From: Gammaproteobacteria bacterium RIFCSPHIGHO2_12_FULL_63_22
Lineage (GTDB): Bacteria > Pseudomonadota > Gammaproteobacteria > Xanthomonadales > Xanthomonadaceae
Length of the DNA stretch: 64,000 nucleotides
Direction: 5' to 3'
NCBI GenBank assembly: GCA_001801685.1
Contig: MGYJ01000078.1
Coordinates: 62,001 to 126,000, forward strand
This document shows positions 27,058 through 35,858 of this stretch, piece after piece. The notes beneath the pieces are model-generated. The model saw nothing but the letters and a program-made list of their open reading frames with translations, ran no database searches and was not told the DNA's origin. Position numbers and translations under genes: made by a program. The stretch's first letter is position 1; the number at the start of each line of letters is the position of its first letter.

Positions 27058-27642
27058 TCAGAACTTCATCGGATCCATGATGGCATCGAGGTTCAGGTGG
27101 TCACAGAATTCCATGAAATCGTCGCGCAAGGCGGCGATGTGCATATTGGCCGGAATCCCGATGGTGACCTGCGCGGTGAACATCTCCGCGCCGGTCTGCA
27201 TCGCGCGGTAACGCGAGCTGTGCAGGCTTTCGATGGTGATGCCCTGCTTGTCGAAGAAATCGGCCAGCTGGAACAGGATGCCGGGCTTGTCGGCCGCCAC
27301 CACTTCCACGATGTAGGGCAGCAGGTTCGATTGCACGGGCTTGGGGCCGGTGCGATACCAGACCAGCTTGAAGCCTTCTTCGCGCTCGAGCCGGGTGAGC
27401 ATCGCCTCGAGCTTTGCCACCGCGTCCCACGACCCGATCGCCAGCGCCGTCACCGACACGTCGCGGCCGACCGTGGACAGGCGCGCGTCAACCATGTTGC
27501 AGCCCGATTCCGAGATGCGACGGGTAACCGCCAAGAGGGGCGACTGAGGATGCGTGGTGTACGCGCTGATCAGGAGATGGTTTTCGTTGGTGGCGGGTCG
27601 AGCAGGTGCGTCAGTCAATGCAGTCTTCCCTGGATGGCACAT
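27058..27642 (-). CDS. gcvR: Glycine cleavage system regulator GcvR-like ACT protein
   Basis: A 194-residue protein with two ACT domains (about 30-105 and 115-190), which bind amino acids; GcvR represses the glycine cleavage operon with GcvA. The first ACT domain shows VTRRISESGCNMVDARLSTVG and the second YIVEVVAADKPGILFQLADFFDKQGI. The ATG at 27642 is used, but a TTG at 27618 with an AGGGA upstream is also possible. It is transcribed away from dapA; only 58 bases lie between the starts. Confidence 0.85.
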   Translation of the reverse strand: MCHPGKTALTDAPARPATNENHLLISAYTTHPQSPLLAVTRRISESGCNMVDARLSTVGRDVSVTALAIGSWDAVAKLEAMLTRLEREEGFKLVWYRTGPKPVQSNLLPYIVEVVAADKPGILFQLADFFDKQGITIESLHSSRYRAMQTGAEMFTAQVTIGIPANMHIAALRDDFMEFCDHLNLDAIMDPMKF

Positions 27643-27700
27643 CCGATGTGCCAGATGCGTCCAGCATACTTGCCGCCGGTTTGCACCCGCAAGTAACATC

Positions 27701-28618
27701 GTGACTGTTTTCCCCCAGGCCACCCACTTGTACCTGTCCGGCAGCATCACCGCGCTGGCGACGCCGTTTACGGCCGCTGGCGACATCGACTTCGAGTCCT
27801 GGAAGCGGCACCTGGACGCACAACTCGCCGCTGGCACCCGGGCCCTGGTCGTGGCGGGTTCCACCGGTGAGGCCGCCACGCTTTCCGACCAGGAATATTC
27901 AAGCCTGATCCGCACTGCGGCCGACCAGGTCGGCGGCCGTGTGCCGGTGCTGGCGGGAACCGGCCTGTCCGGAACGGCCAAGACCATCGCCCAGACCCGG
28001 CTGGCCAGGGACAGCGGGGCCAATGTCGCCCTGGTGGTCACGCCTCCCTATGTCCGTCCCACCCAGGCGGGACTGCTTGCGCACTACCGTGCCGTGGCGG
28101 AGCAGGGTGGCCTGCCGGTGGTCCTGTACAACGTGCCCGGGCGGACCGGCTGCGACCTGCTGCCCGAGACCGTCGCCGAACTCGCGTCGCACCCAAGCAT
28201 CGTCGGCCTGAAGGAAGCACGCGGCGACGAGCCGCGCTGGGAAGCGCTGTACCCGATCGCCAGTTCCAGCTTCGCCCTGCTCAGCGGCGACGATCCGACC
28301 TTCCTGCGGGCGATGCGCGGCGGTGCCAGCGGCGTGATCTCGGTGGCTTCCAACGTGGTTCCGCGGTCATTCGCGAGGCTTTGCCACTGGGCCGGCAACG
28401 GTCAGGACCAGCTTGCCGACACGCTGGACGGCCAGCTCCGCGCGGTTTACGACTTCCTCGGCGTCGAGTCGAATCCGATCCCCTTGAAGGCGCTGCTGGA
28501 CCGGATGGGCATCGGTCGTGGCCTGCGCCTGCCGCTACTGGATCTGTCGGCCGAACATGCTGAACTCGCCAATCGCGTGGCCAGCCTCTGTCGCGACATC
28601 GAATCCCATCTACAATGA
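27701..28618 (+). CDS. dapA: 4-hydroxy-tetrahydrodipicolinate synthase
   Basis: First committed step of lysine and diaminopimelate synthesis, condensing pyruvate with aspartate semialdehyde. With the GTG start at 27701 the product has 305 residues, with Schiff-base Lys171 in VGLKEARGD, Tyr143 in LYNVPGRTG and the GSTGEAATL motif. A TTG at 27728 is an alternative start that would remove nine residues and match family N-termini as well. It is followed by the bamC-like lipoprotein, the same order as dapA-bamC in E. coli. Confidence 0.92.
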   Translation: MTVFPQATHLYLSGSITALATPFTAAGDIDFESWKRHLDAQLAAGTRALVVAGSTGEAATLSDQEYSSLIRTAADQVGGRVPVLAGTGLSGTAKTIAQTRLARDSGANVALVVTPPYVRPTQAGLLAHYRAVAEQGGLPVVLYNVPGRTGCDLLPETVAELASHPSIVGLKEARGDEPRWEALYPIASSSFALLSGDDPTFLRAMRGGASGVISVASNVVPRSFARLCHWAGNGQDQLADTLDGQLRAVYDFLGVESNPIPLKALLDRMGIGRGLRLPLLDLSAEHAELANRVASLCRDIESHLQ

Positions 28619-28640
28619 TGCCCTTGTTCAGGAGAACCCG

Positions 28641-29141
28641 ATGACTTCCACCCCTCGTTTGATGCGCACGCTGATGGTTGGCGCCGTGGTCCTTGCCCTG
28701 GCCAGCGCAAGCACCGGCTGCGGCTGGTTCAAGAGCAAGACCAAGTCCAATTACAGCGCCAGCCGGGAAACCCAGCCGCTGGAGGTCCCGCCGGGCCTGA
28801 ACCTGCCGGATACCTCGGGCGCGACCGCGCTGCCATCGGTTGCGAGCGCCAGCGGAGCGCCGTCGGCGTCCGGCGTGGCATCCGACATCACCTTGCAGGG
28901 AAATGCAGCGACCAACTATCCGAGGATCGGCAGCGCGCTGGAAGGTATCGAGGGCGTGGTCATCAATGGCCGGGCCGAAGCGCTTGGCAGCTACGATGTG
29001 ACCTACCAGGGCCAGAATTTCCTGGTCCGCGTGCAGGACAGCGCAGGCGCCAGCCGAATGATCGCGCTCAGCCCCGATGGCCGCATCCTGACCCGTGGTC
29101 CGGCTGCGACGCTGATGGCCGCGATCAGGGCAAAGCTCTGA
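28641..29141 (+). CDS. BamC-like lipoprotein (shortened)
   Basis: A 166-residue lipoprotein with a signal ending in ASTGC and the phrase QPLEVPPGLNLPDT, which resembles the unstructured N-terminal region of BamC that binds BamD. After it comes one compact domain (about 90-166), while E. coli BamC has 344 residues and two helix-grip domains. Location just after dapA supports the identity. An AGGAG Shine-Dalgarno precedes the ATG. It may be a reduced BamC of the outer-membrane assembly machine or a lipoprotein with only the tether in common. Confidence 0.7.
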   Translation: MTSTPRLMRTLMVGAVVLALASASTGCGWFKSKTKSNYSASRETQPLEVPPGLNLPDTSGATALPSVASASGAPSASGVASDITLQGNAATNYPRIGSALEGIEGVVINGRAEALGSYDVTYQGQNFLVRVQDSAGASRMIALSPDGRILTRGPAATLMAAIRAKL

Positions 29142-29150
29142 AGCAATAAA

Positions 29151-29474
29151 TCAGCGCTTGAGTTCGGCAAGCTTTCCGGGCTTGCCGTCCCATTCCGCGG
29201 CATCCGCGGGGGCGTCGATGCGCACGGTGATCACCGGCCATTCCTTCGACAGTTCGGCATTCAGGGCGATGTAATTTTCCTGGCCCGCCGGGACATCGTC
29301 CTCGGGATAGATGGCCTTGGCCGGGCATTCCGGCTCGCACAGCGTGCAATCGATGCACTCATCCGGGTCGATGACCAGGAAGTTCGGGCCTTCGTGAAAG
29401 CAATCCACCGGGCAGACTTCCACGCAGTCGGTGTATTTACAGCGTATGCAGTTCTCGACGACGACGAAGGGCAT
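29151..29474 (-). CDS. fdxA: 7Fe ferredoxin
   Basis: Electron carrier with one [3Fe-4S] and one [4Fe-4S] cluster. The 107-residue protein has [18 protein letters not shown] near the N-terminus and [16 protein letters not shown] in the middle, the normal ligand layout, plus the usual family tail of about 50 residues. Its partner enzyme is unknown. It converges with the bamC-like gene with a gap of only 9 bases and is followed upstream on the same strand by a tRNA gene. Confidence 0.95.
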   Translation of the reverse strand: MPFVVVENCIRCKYTDCVEVCPVDCFHEGPNFLVIDPDECIDCTLCEPECPAKAIYPEDDVPAGQENYIALNAELSKEWPVITVRIDAPADAAEWDGKPGKLAELKR

Positions 29475-29497
29475 GTTGCATCCGGAAGTGAAGGCGG

Positions 29498-29573
29498 TGG
29501 CGCTCCCTACGAGGTTCGAACTCGTGTTCCAGCCTTGAGAGGGCCGTGTCCTGGACCACTAGACGAAGGGAGC
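29498..29573 (-). tRNA. tRNA-Glu (anticodon CTC)
   Basis: 76 bases including an encoded CCA (29498-29500). The acceptor stem is GCTCCCT with AGGGAGC, the T arm is ACGAG/CTCGT with TTCGAAC, and the anticodon stem is CGGCC/GGCTG around the loop CTCTCAA. The anticodon CTC reads GAG. The discriminator is G. Structure was paired by hand and all stems close, with one G-T pair in the anticodon stem. Confidence 0.93.
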
Positions 29574-29600
29574 GCATGGATTGCACCGGTGGCGCAGGCT

Positions 29601-29606
29601 AGTATA
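29601..29606 (-). promoter_or_regulatory. Possible -10 element for the tRNA-Glu gene
   Basis: TATACT on the minus strand, about 28 bases before the 5' end of the mature tRNA. No clear -35 is seen at the right distance. On the plus strand the same region offers TTGCAC and TATAGC with a 16-base spacer, which could serve pcnB. Both are only candidates. Confidence 0.4.
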
Positions 29607-29680
29607 GCGGCTTCACCACCCTGTCGCCTAGGCGTTGCCTGCGACTCTTCAGGCCGGAAGGAATCCGGTCCAGAGATCCC

Positions 29681-31048
29681 ATGACGGAAAACAGCACCGC
29701 CTTCCTGCGCACACCCCGGATCGTTCCGCGGGATGGGCACGGCATATCCCGCAAGGACATCAGTCCCAACGCACTGCGCGTGCTCTATCGCCTGCGCGAG
29801 GGCGGCTTCGCCGCATTCCTGGTGGGTGGCGCGGTGCGCGACCTGCTGATCTGCGGGCACCCCAAGGATTTTGACGTCGCCACCGATGCAACGCCCGAAC
29901 AGGTGAAGTCCCTGTTCCGGAATTGCCGCCTGATCGGCCGGCGCTTTCGCCTGGCGCACGTGATCTATGGTCGCGAGATCATCGAGGTCGCGACCTTCCG
30001 CGCCAATGAAGACGATGGCAGCGGCGATCGCGAAACCGTTGGCGAGGGCCGCCTGAGCCGCGACAACGTCTATGGCACCGTCGAAGACGACGCCGTGCGC
30101 CGCGACTTCACCGCGAACGCGTTGTACTACGCGATCGAGGACTTTTCCGTGCGCGATTACGTGGGCGGCTTCGAGGATGTGCAGGCGCGCGTGCTCAAGC
30201 TGATCGGCGATCCCGAGTCGCGCTATCGGGAAGATCCCGTGCGCATGTTGCGCGCAGTGCGGCTGGCCTCGAAACTCGATTTCTCGATCGACCCGGCCGC
30301 CGCCGAGCCCTTGCCAAGACTGTCGGAACTGCTGTCCGGCGCCGCACCGGCCCGATTGTTCGATGAATGCCTGAAGATGTTCATGGCCGGGCATGCCGAG
30401 AAGAGTTTCCTCGCGCTCGAGCGCCACGGCCTGCTGGCCGCCTTGTTCCCGGAAACCGCCAAGGCCCTGGCAACCAATCGCAGCGGCGCGCTGCGCGCCA
30501 CCCTGTTGCAGGCGTTGCGCAGTACCGATGGCCGCGTCGCCGAAGACAAGCCGGTAACGCCGGCGTTCCTGTTCGCCGCCTTGTTGTGGCCGGCGTATTG
30601 CCGCGAGCTGGCCGTCCTGCAAAAAGCCGGCGTCGATCCCCTGGCCGCGCAACAGCGCGCCGCCGACCGCGTCACCTTGCACCAGGCCGAGCGCATCGCC
30701 TTGCCGCGGCGTTTCTCCCAGCCGATGCAGGAAATCTGGTTGCTGCAGCCGCGTTTCTCGCAACGCCAGCGCAAGCGTGTGTTCCGCCTGCTGGCGCATC
30801 CGCGCTTCCGCGCCGCTTTCGATTTCCTCGAGCTTCGCGGCAGCAGCAGCCCCGAAATCGCCGAAGACGTGGCCTTCTGGCGCGAGGCGCAGCTGCAGTC
30901 GCCCGAGCACCTGGCCGAATCACTGGACGGAAGCCGCGCGGGAGCCAGCGAGTCGCACCACGATCCGGATATTTCATCGCCACCGCGCAAGCGCCGCCGT
31001 CGTCGTCGTCCTTCCGGCGGTTCGCAGCCCACGGGCACGCCAGACTGA
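29681..31048 (+). CDS. pcnB: Poly(A) polymerase I
   Basis: Adds 3' poly(A) tails that mark RNA for decay. The 455-residue protein has the nucleotidyltransferase motif LVGGAVRDLL and the metal-binding Asp63 and Asp65 in KDFDVAT, the RRDFTANALYY segment, and a basic C-terminal tail (PPRKRRRRRRPSGG) as in E. coli PcnB. CCA-adding enzymes share the head but usually lack this tail. It shares one base with folK (TGATG), the same neighbour as in E. coli. Confidence 0.93.
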   Translation: MTENSTAFLRTPRIVPRDGHGISRKDISPNALRVLYRLREGGFAAFLVGGAVRDLLICGHPKDFDVATDATPEQVKSLFRNCRLIGRRFRLAHVIYGREIIEVATFRANEDDGSGDRETVGEGRLSRDNVYGTVEDDAVRRDFTANALYYAIEDFSVRDYVGGFEDVQARVLKLIGDPESRYREDPVRMLRAVRLASKLDFSIDPAAAEPLPRLSELLSGAAPARLFDECLKMFMAGHAEKSFLALERHGLLAALFPETAKALATNRSGALRATLLQALRSTDGRVAEDKPVTPAFLFAALLWPAYCRELAVLQKAGVDPLAAQQRAADRVTLHQAERIALPRRFSQPMQEIWLLQPRFSQRQRKRVFRLLAHPRFRAAFDFLELRGSSSPEIAEDVAFWREAQLQSPEHLAESLDGSRAGASESHHDPDISSPPRKRRRRRRPSGGSQPTGTPD

Positions 31049-31542
31049 TGGCCGACGCCGTCCGTGCCTTCGTGGGATTGGGCGGAAACGTCGGCGATGT
31101 CGCCAGCACGCTGGCGGAGGCGATCTGGGCAATGGATTCGCTGCCGCAGACCAGCGTGCGCGCCCAGTCGGGCTTGTATCGTTCACCGCCATGGGGCCGC
31201 ACCGACCAGCCCGATTTCATCAACGCAGTGGTTGAGCTGCAGACACGCCTGGCGGCCATCGTGTTGCTCGACAGCCTTGTGGAGATTGAAGAAAAACTCG
31301 GCCGCGTGCGCAATCCCGACGACCGTTGGGGGCCACGCAGGCTCGACCTCGACCTGCTTGTATTCGGCGACCAGAGCTTGCAGTCGCCCGGATTGCAGGT
31401 GCCGCATCCGCGCCTGCATGAGCGTGGCTTCGTGCTGGTACCCTTGGCCCAGATCGCACCGGGCCTGGACGTTCCAGGTCGTGGGCGAGTCTCCGACCTG
31501 CTGGCCGCGATCGATGCTTCGGGCGTCGAGGCCATCGACTGA
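31048..31542 (+). CDS. folK: HPPK, 6-hydroxymethyl-dihydropterin pyrophosphokinase
   Basis: Transfers pyrophosphate from ATP to the pterin in folate synthesis. The 164-residue protein has the N-terminal VGLGGNVGD, RSPPWGRTDQPDFINAVVEL and the RRLDLDLLVFGD motif with metal-binding Asp residues. Together with PabB and PabC at the left of the window it serves folate synthesis, but folP and folB are not seen. It is coupled with pcnB and lies 18 bases before panB. Confidence 0.96.
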   Translation: MADAVRAFVGLGGNVGDVASTLAEAIWAMDSLPQTSVRAQSGLYRSPPWGRTDQPDFINAVVELQTRLAAIVLLDSLVEIEEKLGRVRNPDDRWGPRRLDLDLLVFGDQSLQSPGLQVPHPRLHERGFVLVPLAQIAPGLDVPGRGRVSDLLAAIDASGVEAID

Positions 31543-31560
31543 GTTCCGAGGATTCCAGAC

Positions 31561-32391
31561 ATGTACGCCGATAATGCGAAGTCCGCAGCACGCCCTGCCG
31601 TCACCGTGCCCAAGCTCAGGCAGATGAAGGCCGATGGCGAACGCATAGTTTCGCTCACCGCCTACGACGCCAGTTTCGCCCGCTTGATGGATGCCTGCGG
31701 CGTGGATGTGGTGCTGGTGGGTGATTCGCTGGGCATGGTCGTGCAGGGACACAAGAGCACCTTGCCCGTCACCGTCGCCGACATCGTCTATCACTCGGCT
31801 TGCGTGGCGCGTGGACTGCGTTCGGCGCTGCTGGTTGCCGACATGCCGTTCCAGAGTTGCGCGACGCCGCTGCGCGCGCTGGAGTCGGCGGTACCGATGC
31901 TGGCCGAAGGCGGCGCCAGCATGGTGAAGATCGAAGGCGCCGGTCCGATGCTCGAAACGATCGAGTTCCTCACCACGCGCGACATTCCCGTTTGCGCGCA
32001 CCTGGGACTGACGCCGCAATCGGTATTGAAGCTCGGTGGCTACAAGGTGCAGGGCAGGGAACAAGCTGCCGCCGCGCGTTTGCTGTCCGACGCCGCTGCC
32101 GTCGCGCAGGCGGGCGCAGAGTTGCTGGTGCTGGAATGCGTACCGAGCGCGCTGGCGGCCGAAGTAACGGCCAGCCTGCAGATACCGACCATCGGCATTG
32201 GCGCCGGCCCCGCTTGCGACGGCCAGATCCTGGTCATGCACGACATGCTCGGCATCAATTCGGGCCATCGCCGGCCGCGCTTCGTCAAGAATTTCCTGGA
32301 AGGCAACGATTCCATCGCGGCTGCCGTTCAAGCCTATGCAAAGGCAGTTCGCGACGGCAGCTTCCCCGGCCCCGAACACGGATACGAGTGA
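31561..32391 (+). CDS. panB: Ketopantoate hydroxymethyltransferase
   Basis: Makes ketopantoate from 2-oxoisovalerate using methylene-tetrahydrofolate. The 276-residue protein has the [25 protein letters not shown]-terminal region, the [17 protein letters not shown] segment and the [22 protein letters not shown] segment near the C-terminus. Length is normal. It overlaps panC by one base (TGATG). Confidence 0.97.
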   Translation: MYADNAKSAARPAVTVPKLRQMKADGERIVSLTAYDASFARLMDACGVDVVLVGDSLGMVVQGHKSTLPVTVADIVYHSACVARGLRSALLVADMPFQSCATPLRALESAVPMLAEGGASMVKIEGAGPMLETIEFLTTRDIPVCAHLGLTPQSVLKLGGYKVQGREQAAAARLLSDAAAVAQAGAELLVLECVPSALAAEVTASLQIPTIGIGAGPACDGQILVMHDMLGINSGHRRPRFVKNFLEGNDSIAAAVQAYAKAVRDGSFPGPEHGYE

Positions 32392-33239
32392 TGCAGTCTT
32401 TCTCAACCATTGCGCAAATGCGCGAGCAGGTCGGCCAGTGGCACCGCGACGGATTGCGCATAGGCTTCGTGCCGACCATGGGCAACCTGCATGCAGGCCA
32501 TTTCGCGCTGGTCGAACTGGCGCGTGAACATTCCGACAAGGTGATCGCCAGCATCTTCGTCAATCCCACCCAGTTCGGTCCCAACGAAGACTACGGCCGC
32601 TATCCGCGCACGCCCGACACCGACATCGCGGGACTGGCCGGCAAGGATTGCGACGCCCTGTTCCTGCCGTCGGTGGACGAGATGTATCCGTTCGGCACCA
32701 TTGGCTGCGTGCAGATGCACGTGCCCGGCATCACCGACATCCTGTGCGGCGCGCATCGTCCCGGCCACTTCAATGGGGTGGCGCAAGTGGTGTCGCGCCT
32801 GTTCAACATGGTGCAGCCGGACGTCGCAGTATTCGGTCGCAAGGATTACCAGCAGTTGCAGGTCATCCGCTACATGACCGAGGAAATGAGTTTTCCCGTC
32901 CGCATCGTCGCCGCGCCCACCCTGCGTGAGACGGATGGCCTGGCGATGAGTTCGCGCAATCAGTACCTGCAGGGTGACGAACGCCAGGTGGCGACCACCG
33001 TGTATCGCACCCTGCGCGCGATGCGCGATGCGGCAGCGCAGGGCACGCCGCTACGAGACATCGAGGACCAGGCGACGCTGGCCTTGCAGGAGGCGGGTTT
33101 CATCGTGGATTACGCGGAGGTCCGCCGAAGCGACCTGACCCGCCCCAAATTGCCTGCCGAGCCGGGGCTGGTGGCATTGATCGCCGCGCGCCTGGGCAGG
33201 ACGCGCTTGATAGACAACCTGGAATTCGACGGCGAGTGA
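32391..33239 (+). CDS. panC: Pantothenate synthetase
   Basis: Joins pantoate and beta-alanine with ATP. The 282-residue protein has GFVPTMGNLHAGH with the HIGH-type signature, FVNPTQFGPNEDY, GRKDYQQLQVIR and RETDGLAMSSRN. panD, which supplies beta-alanine and lies between panC and pgi in related genomes, is absent: the panC stop directly overlaps the pgi start. Confidence 0.97.
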   Translation: MQSFSTIAQMREQVGQWHRDGLRIGFVPTMGNLHAGHFALVELAREHSDKVIASIFVNPTQFGPNEDYGRYPRTPDTDIAGLAGKDCDALFLPSVDEMYPFGTIGCVQMHVPGITDILCGAHRPGHFNGVAQVVSRLFNMVQPDVAVFGRKDYQQLQVIRYMTEEMSFPVRIVAAPTLRETDGLAMSSRNQYLQGDERQVATTVYRTLRAMRDAAAQGTPLRDIEDQATLALQEAGFIVDYAEVRRSDLTRPKLPAEPGLVALIAARLGRTRLIDNLEFDGE

Positions 33240-34762
33240 TGATGCAGATTGATTCAACCTGGCAAGCCCTCAGCCACGAGGCGGCACGGCTGATCCACGT
33301 CCCCTTGCAGCAGATGCTTGCCAGCGACCCGAAGCGTGCCACGGATTTCAGCCTGCGTGTCGGCCCCGTCTATGCGAATTTTTCGCGCCAGCGCTTCGAC
33401 GACAAGGCCCTCGGCGTGTTGTTCGGGATGGCGCGCGATGCCGGTGTGCCGGCGGCTTTCCGGGCGATGTTCGATGGCGAGCATGTCAACGGTTCGGAAG
33501 ATCGTCCGGCCCTGCACACGGCGCTGCGCAGTGCCCTGGGCGAGGGCAAGACGGCGAGCGCGGCGCGTGCCGAAGTGGCGGCCGCACTGAGCGCGATGCA
33601 ATCGCTGTGTGATCGCCTGCGCGCATCCGGTGTCACCGACGTGGTCAATGTCGGCATCGGAGGCTCCGATCTCGGTCCGAGGCTGGCGGTCGAAGCCCTG
33701 CGCGATTTCAGCGACGGCCGCTTCCGCATCCATTTCCTCAACAACGCCGATGCGGGCAACGTGCACCAGTTGGTCGGCAAGCTCGATCGAAAGCGCACTG
33801 CCGTCGTGTTGGTGTCCAAGAGTTTCGGCACGCAGGAAACCTTGCTCAACGGCGACATCCTCAAGGCCTGGCTCGGCGACGACGAACGCCTGTTCGCGGT
33901 GACGGCGAATGTTTCCAGGGCGGCTGCGTTCGGCGTGCCGGCCGAGCGGATCCTGCCGATGTGGGACTGGGTGGGTGGTCGTTATTCCCTGTGGTCCGCC
34001 GTGGGCCTGGTGGTCGCACTGTCGATCGGCTTCGAGAATTTCCAGCGCTTGTTGAATGGCGCGGCGATGATGGACGAGCACGCATTGCAGCAGCCACCCG
34101 AGTCCAACCTGGCGGTCTGGCACGCGCTGGCCACGGTCTGGAATCGCAATGGCCTGGGCCTCGATACGCAGGCCGTGTTGCCCTACGACGATCGCCTCGC
34201 GCTATTGCCGTCTTACCTGCAGCAACTGGTGATGGAGAGTCTCGGGAAATCCGTGCGGCCCGACGGTAGCCCGGCCGCGGTCGCGACCGTGCCCGTGATC
34301 TGGGGCGGTCCCGGCACCAGCAGCCAGCACAGTTTCTTCCAGGCCCTGCACCAGGGCACCGATACCGTGCCGGCCGATTTCATTGGCGTCGCACGACCCG
34401 CGCATCCGTATCGCGCCAGCCACGATGCCTTGCTGTCGCACCTGTTGGCGCAGGGCGAGGCGATGGCCAACGGCGCTGCCGATGCCGATCCGCAGAAAGC
34501 CTATCCGGGCAACCGGCCATCCACGATGTTCCTGCTGGACGAGCTCACGCCGCAAAGCCTGGGCGCGCTGATTGCGATGTACGAGCACAGCGTGTACGTG
34601 CAGTCGGTGTTGTGGGGCATCAACGCCTTCGACCAGTGGGGCGTCGAACTGGGCAAGAAGATCGCGACGTCCTTGCTGCCTGCAGTCGCGTCGGGTGTAG
34701 AACTGCCGGTGGCTGATCCGGTGACCGCGCGATTGCTGGCGGAGCTGCGTTCGCGCCGCTAG
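33239..34762 (+). CDS. pgi: Glucose-6-phosphate isomerase
   Basis: Interconverts glucose 6-phosphate and fructose 6-phosphate. The 507-residue protein has VNVGIGGSDLGPRL, the WDWVGGRYSLWSAVGL signature and the C-terminal NAFDQWGVELGKK segment. Three start codons stand in tandem (GTG 33236, ATG 33239, ATG 33242); the ATG overlapping the panC stop is chosen. Its 3' end overlaps the convergent queG by 4 bases. Confidence 0.95.
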   Translation: MMQIDSTWQALSHEAARLIHVPLQQMLASDPKRATDFSLRVGPVYANFSRQRFDDKALGVLFGMARDAGVPAAFRAMFDGEHVNGSEDRPALHTALRSALGEGKTASAARAEVAAALSAMQSLCDRLRASGVTDVVNVGIGGSDLGPRLAVEALRDFSDGRFRIHFLNNADAGNVHQLVGKLDRKRTAVVLVSKSFGTQETLLNGDILKAWLGDDERLFAVTANVSRAAAFGVPAERILPMWDWVGGRYSLWSAVGLVVALSIGFENFQRLLNGAAMMDEHALQQPPESNLAVWHALATVWNRNGLGLDTQAVLPYDDRLALLPSYLQQLVMESLGKSVRPDGSPAAVATVPVIWGGPGTSSQHSFFQALHQGTDTVPADFIGVARPAHPYRASHDALLSHLLAQGEAMANGAADADPQKAYPGNRPSTMFLLDELTPQSLGALIAMYEHSVYVQSVLWGINAFDQWGVELGKKIATSLLPAVASGVELPVADPVTARLLAELRSRR

Positions 34763-35838
34763 CTGGCGGATGGTGCATCGGGCCTGGTTTCAGCGGCGTG
34801 CCGTTGCAGCGCCCACGCAACGTGTTCCTGCACGACGTCGGACGGATGGCCTGCGCGCGCCTGTAGCGCGTCGATGATGCCAGGGGTCGTCGCGGCATTG
34901 CCCAGCGCCACGGCAATGTTCCGCAGCCAGCCTTCATATCCCGTCCTGCGAATCGCCGAGCCTTCGGTCCGGGTGAGGAATTCCTCCTCGGTCCATGCGA
35001 ACAGTTCCACCAGGCTGGCCTGGTCGAGATCATTGCGCGCACGGAAATCAGGTTCGTCGAAGCGCTTGGCGAACTTGTTCCAGGGGCAGACGAGCTGGCA
35101 ATCGTCGCAGCCAAAGATGCGGTTGCCGATGGCGATCCGGAACTCTTCCGGAATCGAGCCTTTCAATTCGATCGTCAGATAGCTGATGCAGCGGCGCGCG
35201 TCCACGCGATTGGGCGCCACGATCGCCTGGGTCGGGCAGATGTCGATGCAGCGCGTACAGGTGCCGCAGTGCGCGCTGGCTTCCTGGTCCAGCGGCAAGG
35301 GCAGGTCGGTGAAGATTTCGCCCAGGAAGAACCAGCTGCCGGCGCCCTTGTTGATCAGGCAGGCATTCTTTCCGATCCAGCCGAGGCCGGCATTGCGTGC
35401 CAGCGCGCGCTCAAGTACCGGGGCGGAATCGACGTACACGCGATAGCCGAATTCGCCGACCTCGTCGCTGATCCGGTCGGCGAGTTTCTGCAAACGGGCG
35501 CGCATCAGCTTGTGGTAGTCGCGGCCCAGCGCGTAGCGCGCCACGTAAGCGCGTGTTCCATCCGCCAAGGTGTTCCAGGCAGCGTCGTCGTCGCCGGTGC
35601 CGTAGTCCATCCGCACAGAGATCACGCGCATCGTACCCGGCTGCAATTCGGCGGGACGCGAGCGCTTGTCGCCATGGCGGGCCATGTATTCCATTCGGCC
35701 ATGCTGGCCCTGGGCGAGCCAGTCGCGCAGGTGGGTCTCGTCCTGCGAAAGGTCCACGTCGGCGATGCCGGCTTGCTGGAATCCCAGGTCGGCACTCCAG
35801 AGCTTGATGTTGTCGGCGAGTGCGCGCAGATCGGGCAT
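34759..35838 (-). CDS. queG: Epoxyqueuosine reductase
   Basis: Cobalamin-dependent last step of queuosine synthesis in tRNA. The 359-residue protein has the N-terminal domain with RVISVRMDYG, the cobalamin-binding VDSAPVLERALARNAGLGWIGKN, two ferredoxin-like clusters (CGTCTRCIDICPTQAI and CDDCQLVCPWN) and a C-terminal HEAT-like region. It is divergent from nnrD/E with 20 bases between starts, a layout known from E. coli (queG-nnrD). Confidence 0.96.
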   Translation of the reverse strand: MPDLRALADNIKLWSADLGFQQAGIADVDLSQDETHLRDWLAQGQHGRMEYMARHGDKRSRPAELQPGTMRVISVRMDYGTGDDDAAWNTLADGTRAYVARYALGRDYHKLMRARLQKLADRISDEVGEFGYRVYVDSAPVLERALARNAGLGWIGKNACLINKGAGSWFFLGEIFTDLPLPLDQEASAHCGTCTRCIDICPTQAIVAPNRVDARRCISYLTIELKGSIPEEFRIAIGNRIFGCDDCQLVCPWNKFAKRFDEPDFRARNDLDQASLVELFAWTEEEFLTRTEGSAIRRTGYEGWLRNIAVALGNAATTPGIIDALQARAGHPSDVVQEHVAWALQRHAAETRPDAPSAS

Positions 35839-35858
35839 CGTGGAAGTATAGTTACGTC

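Noticed and set aside
29498-29573. tRNA-Glu as an integration site
   Set aside because: No direct repeat of the tRNA 3' end, integrase or change in gene content is seen on either side.
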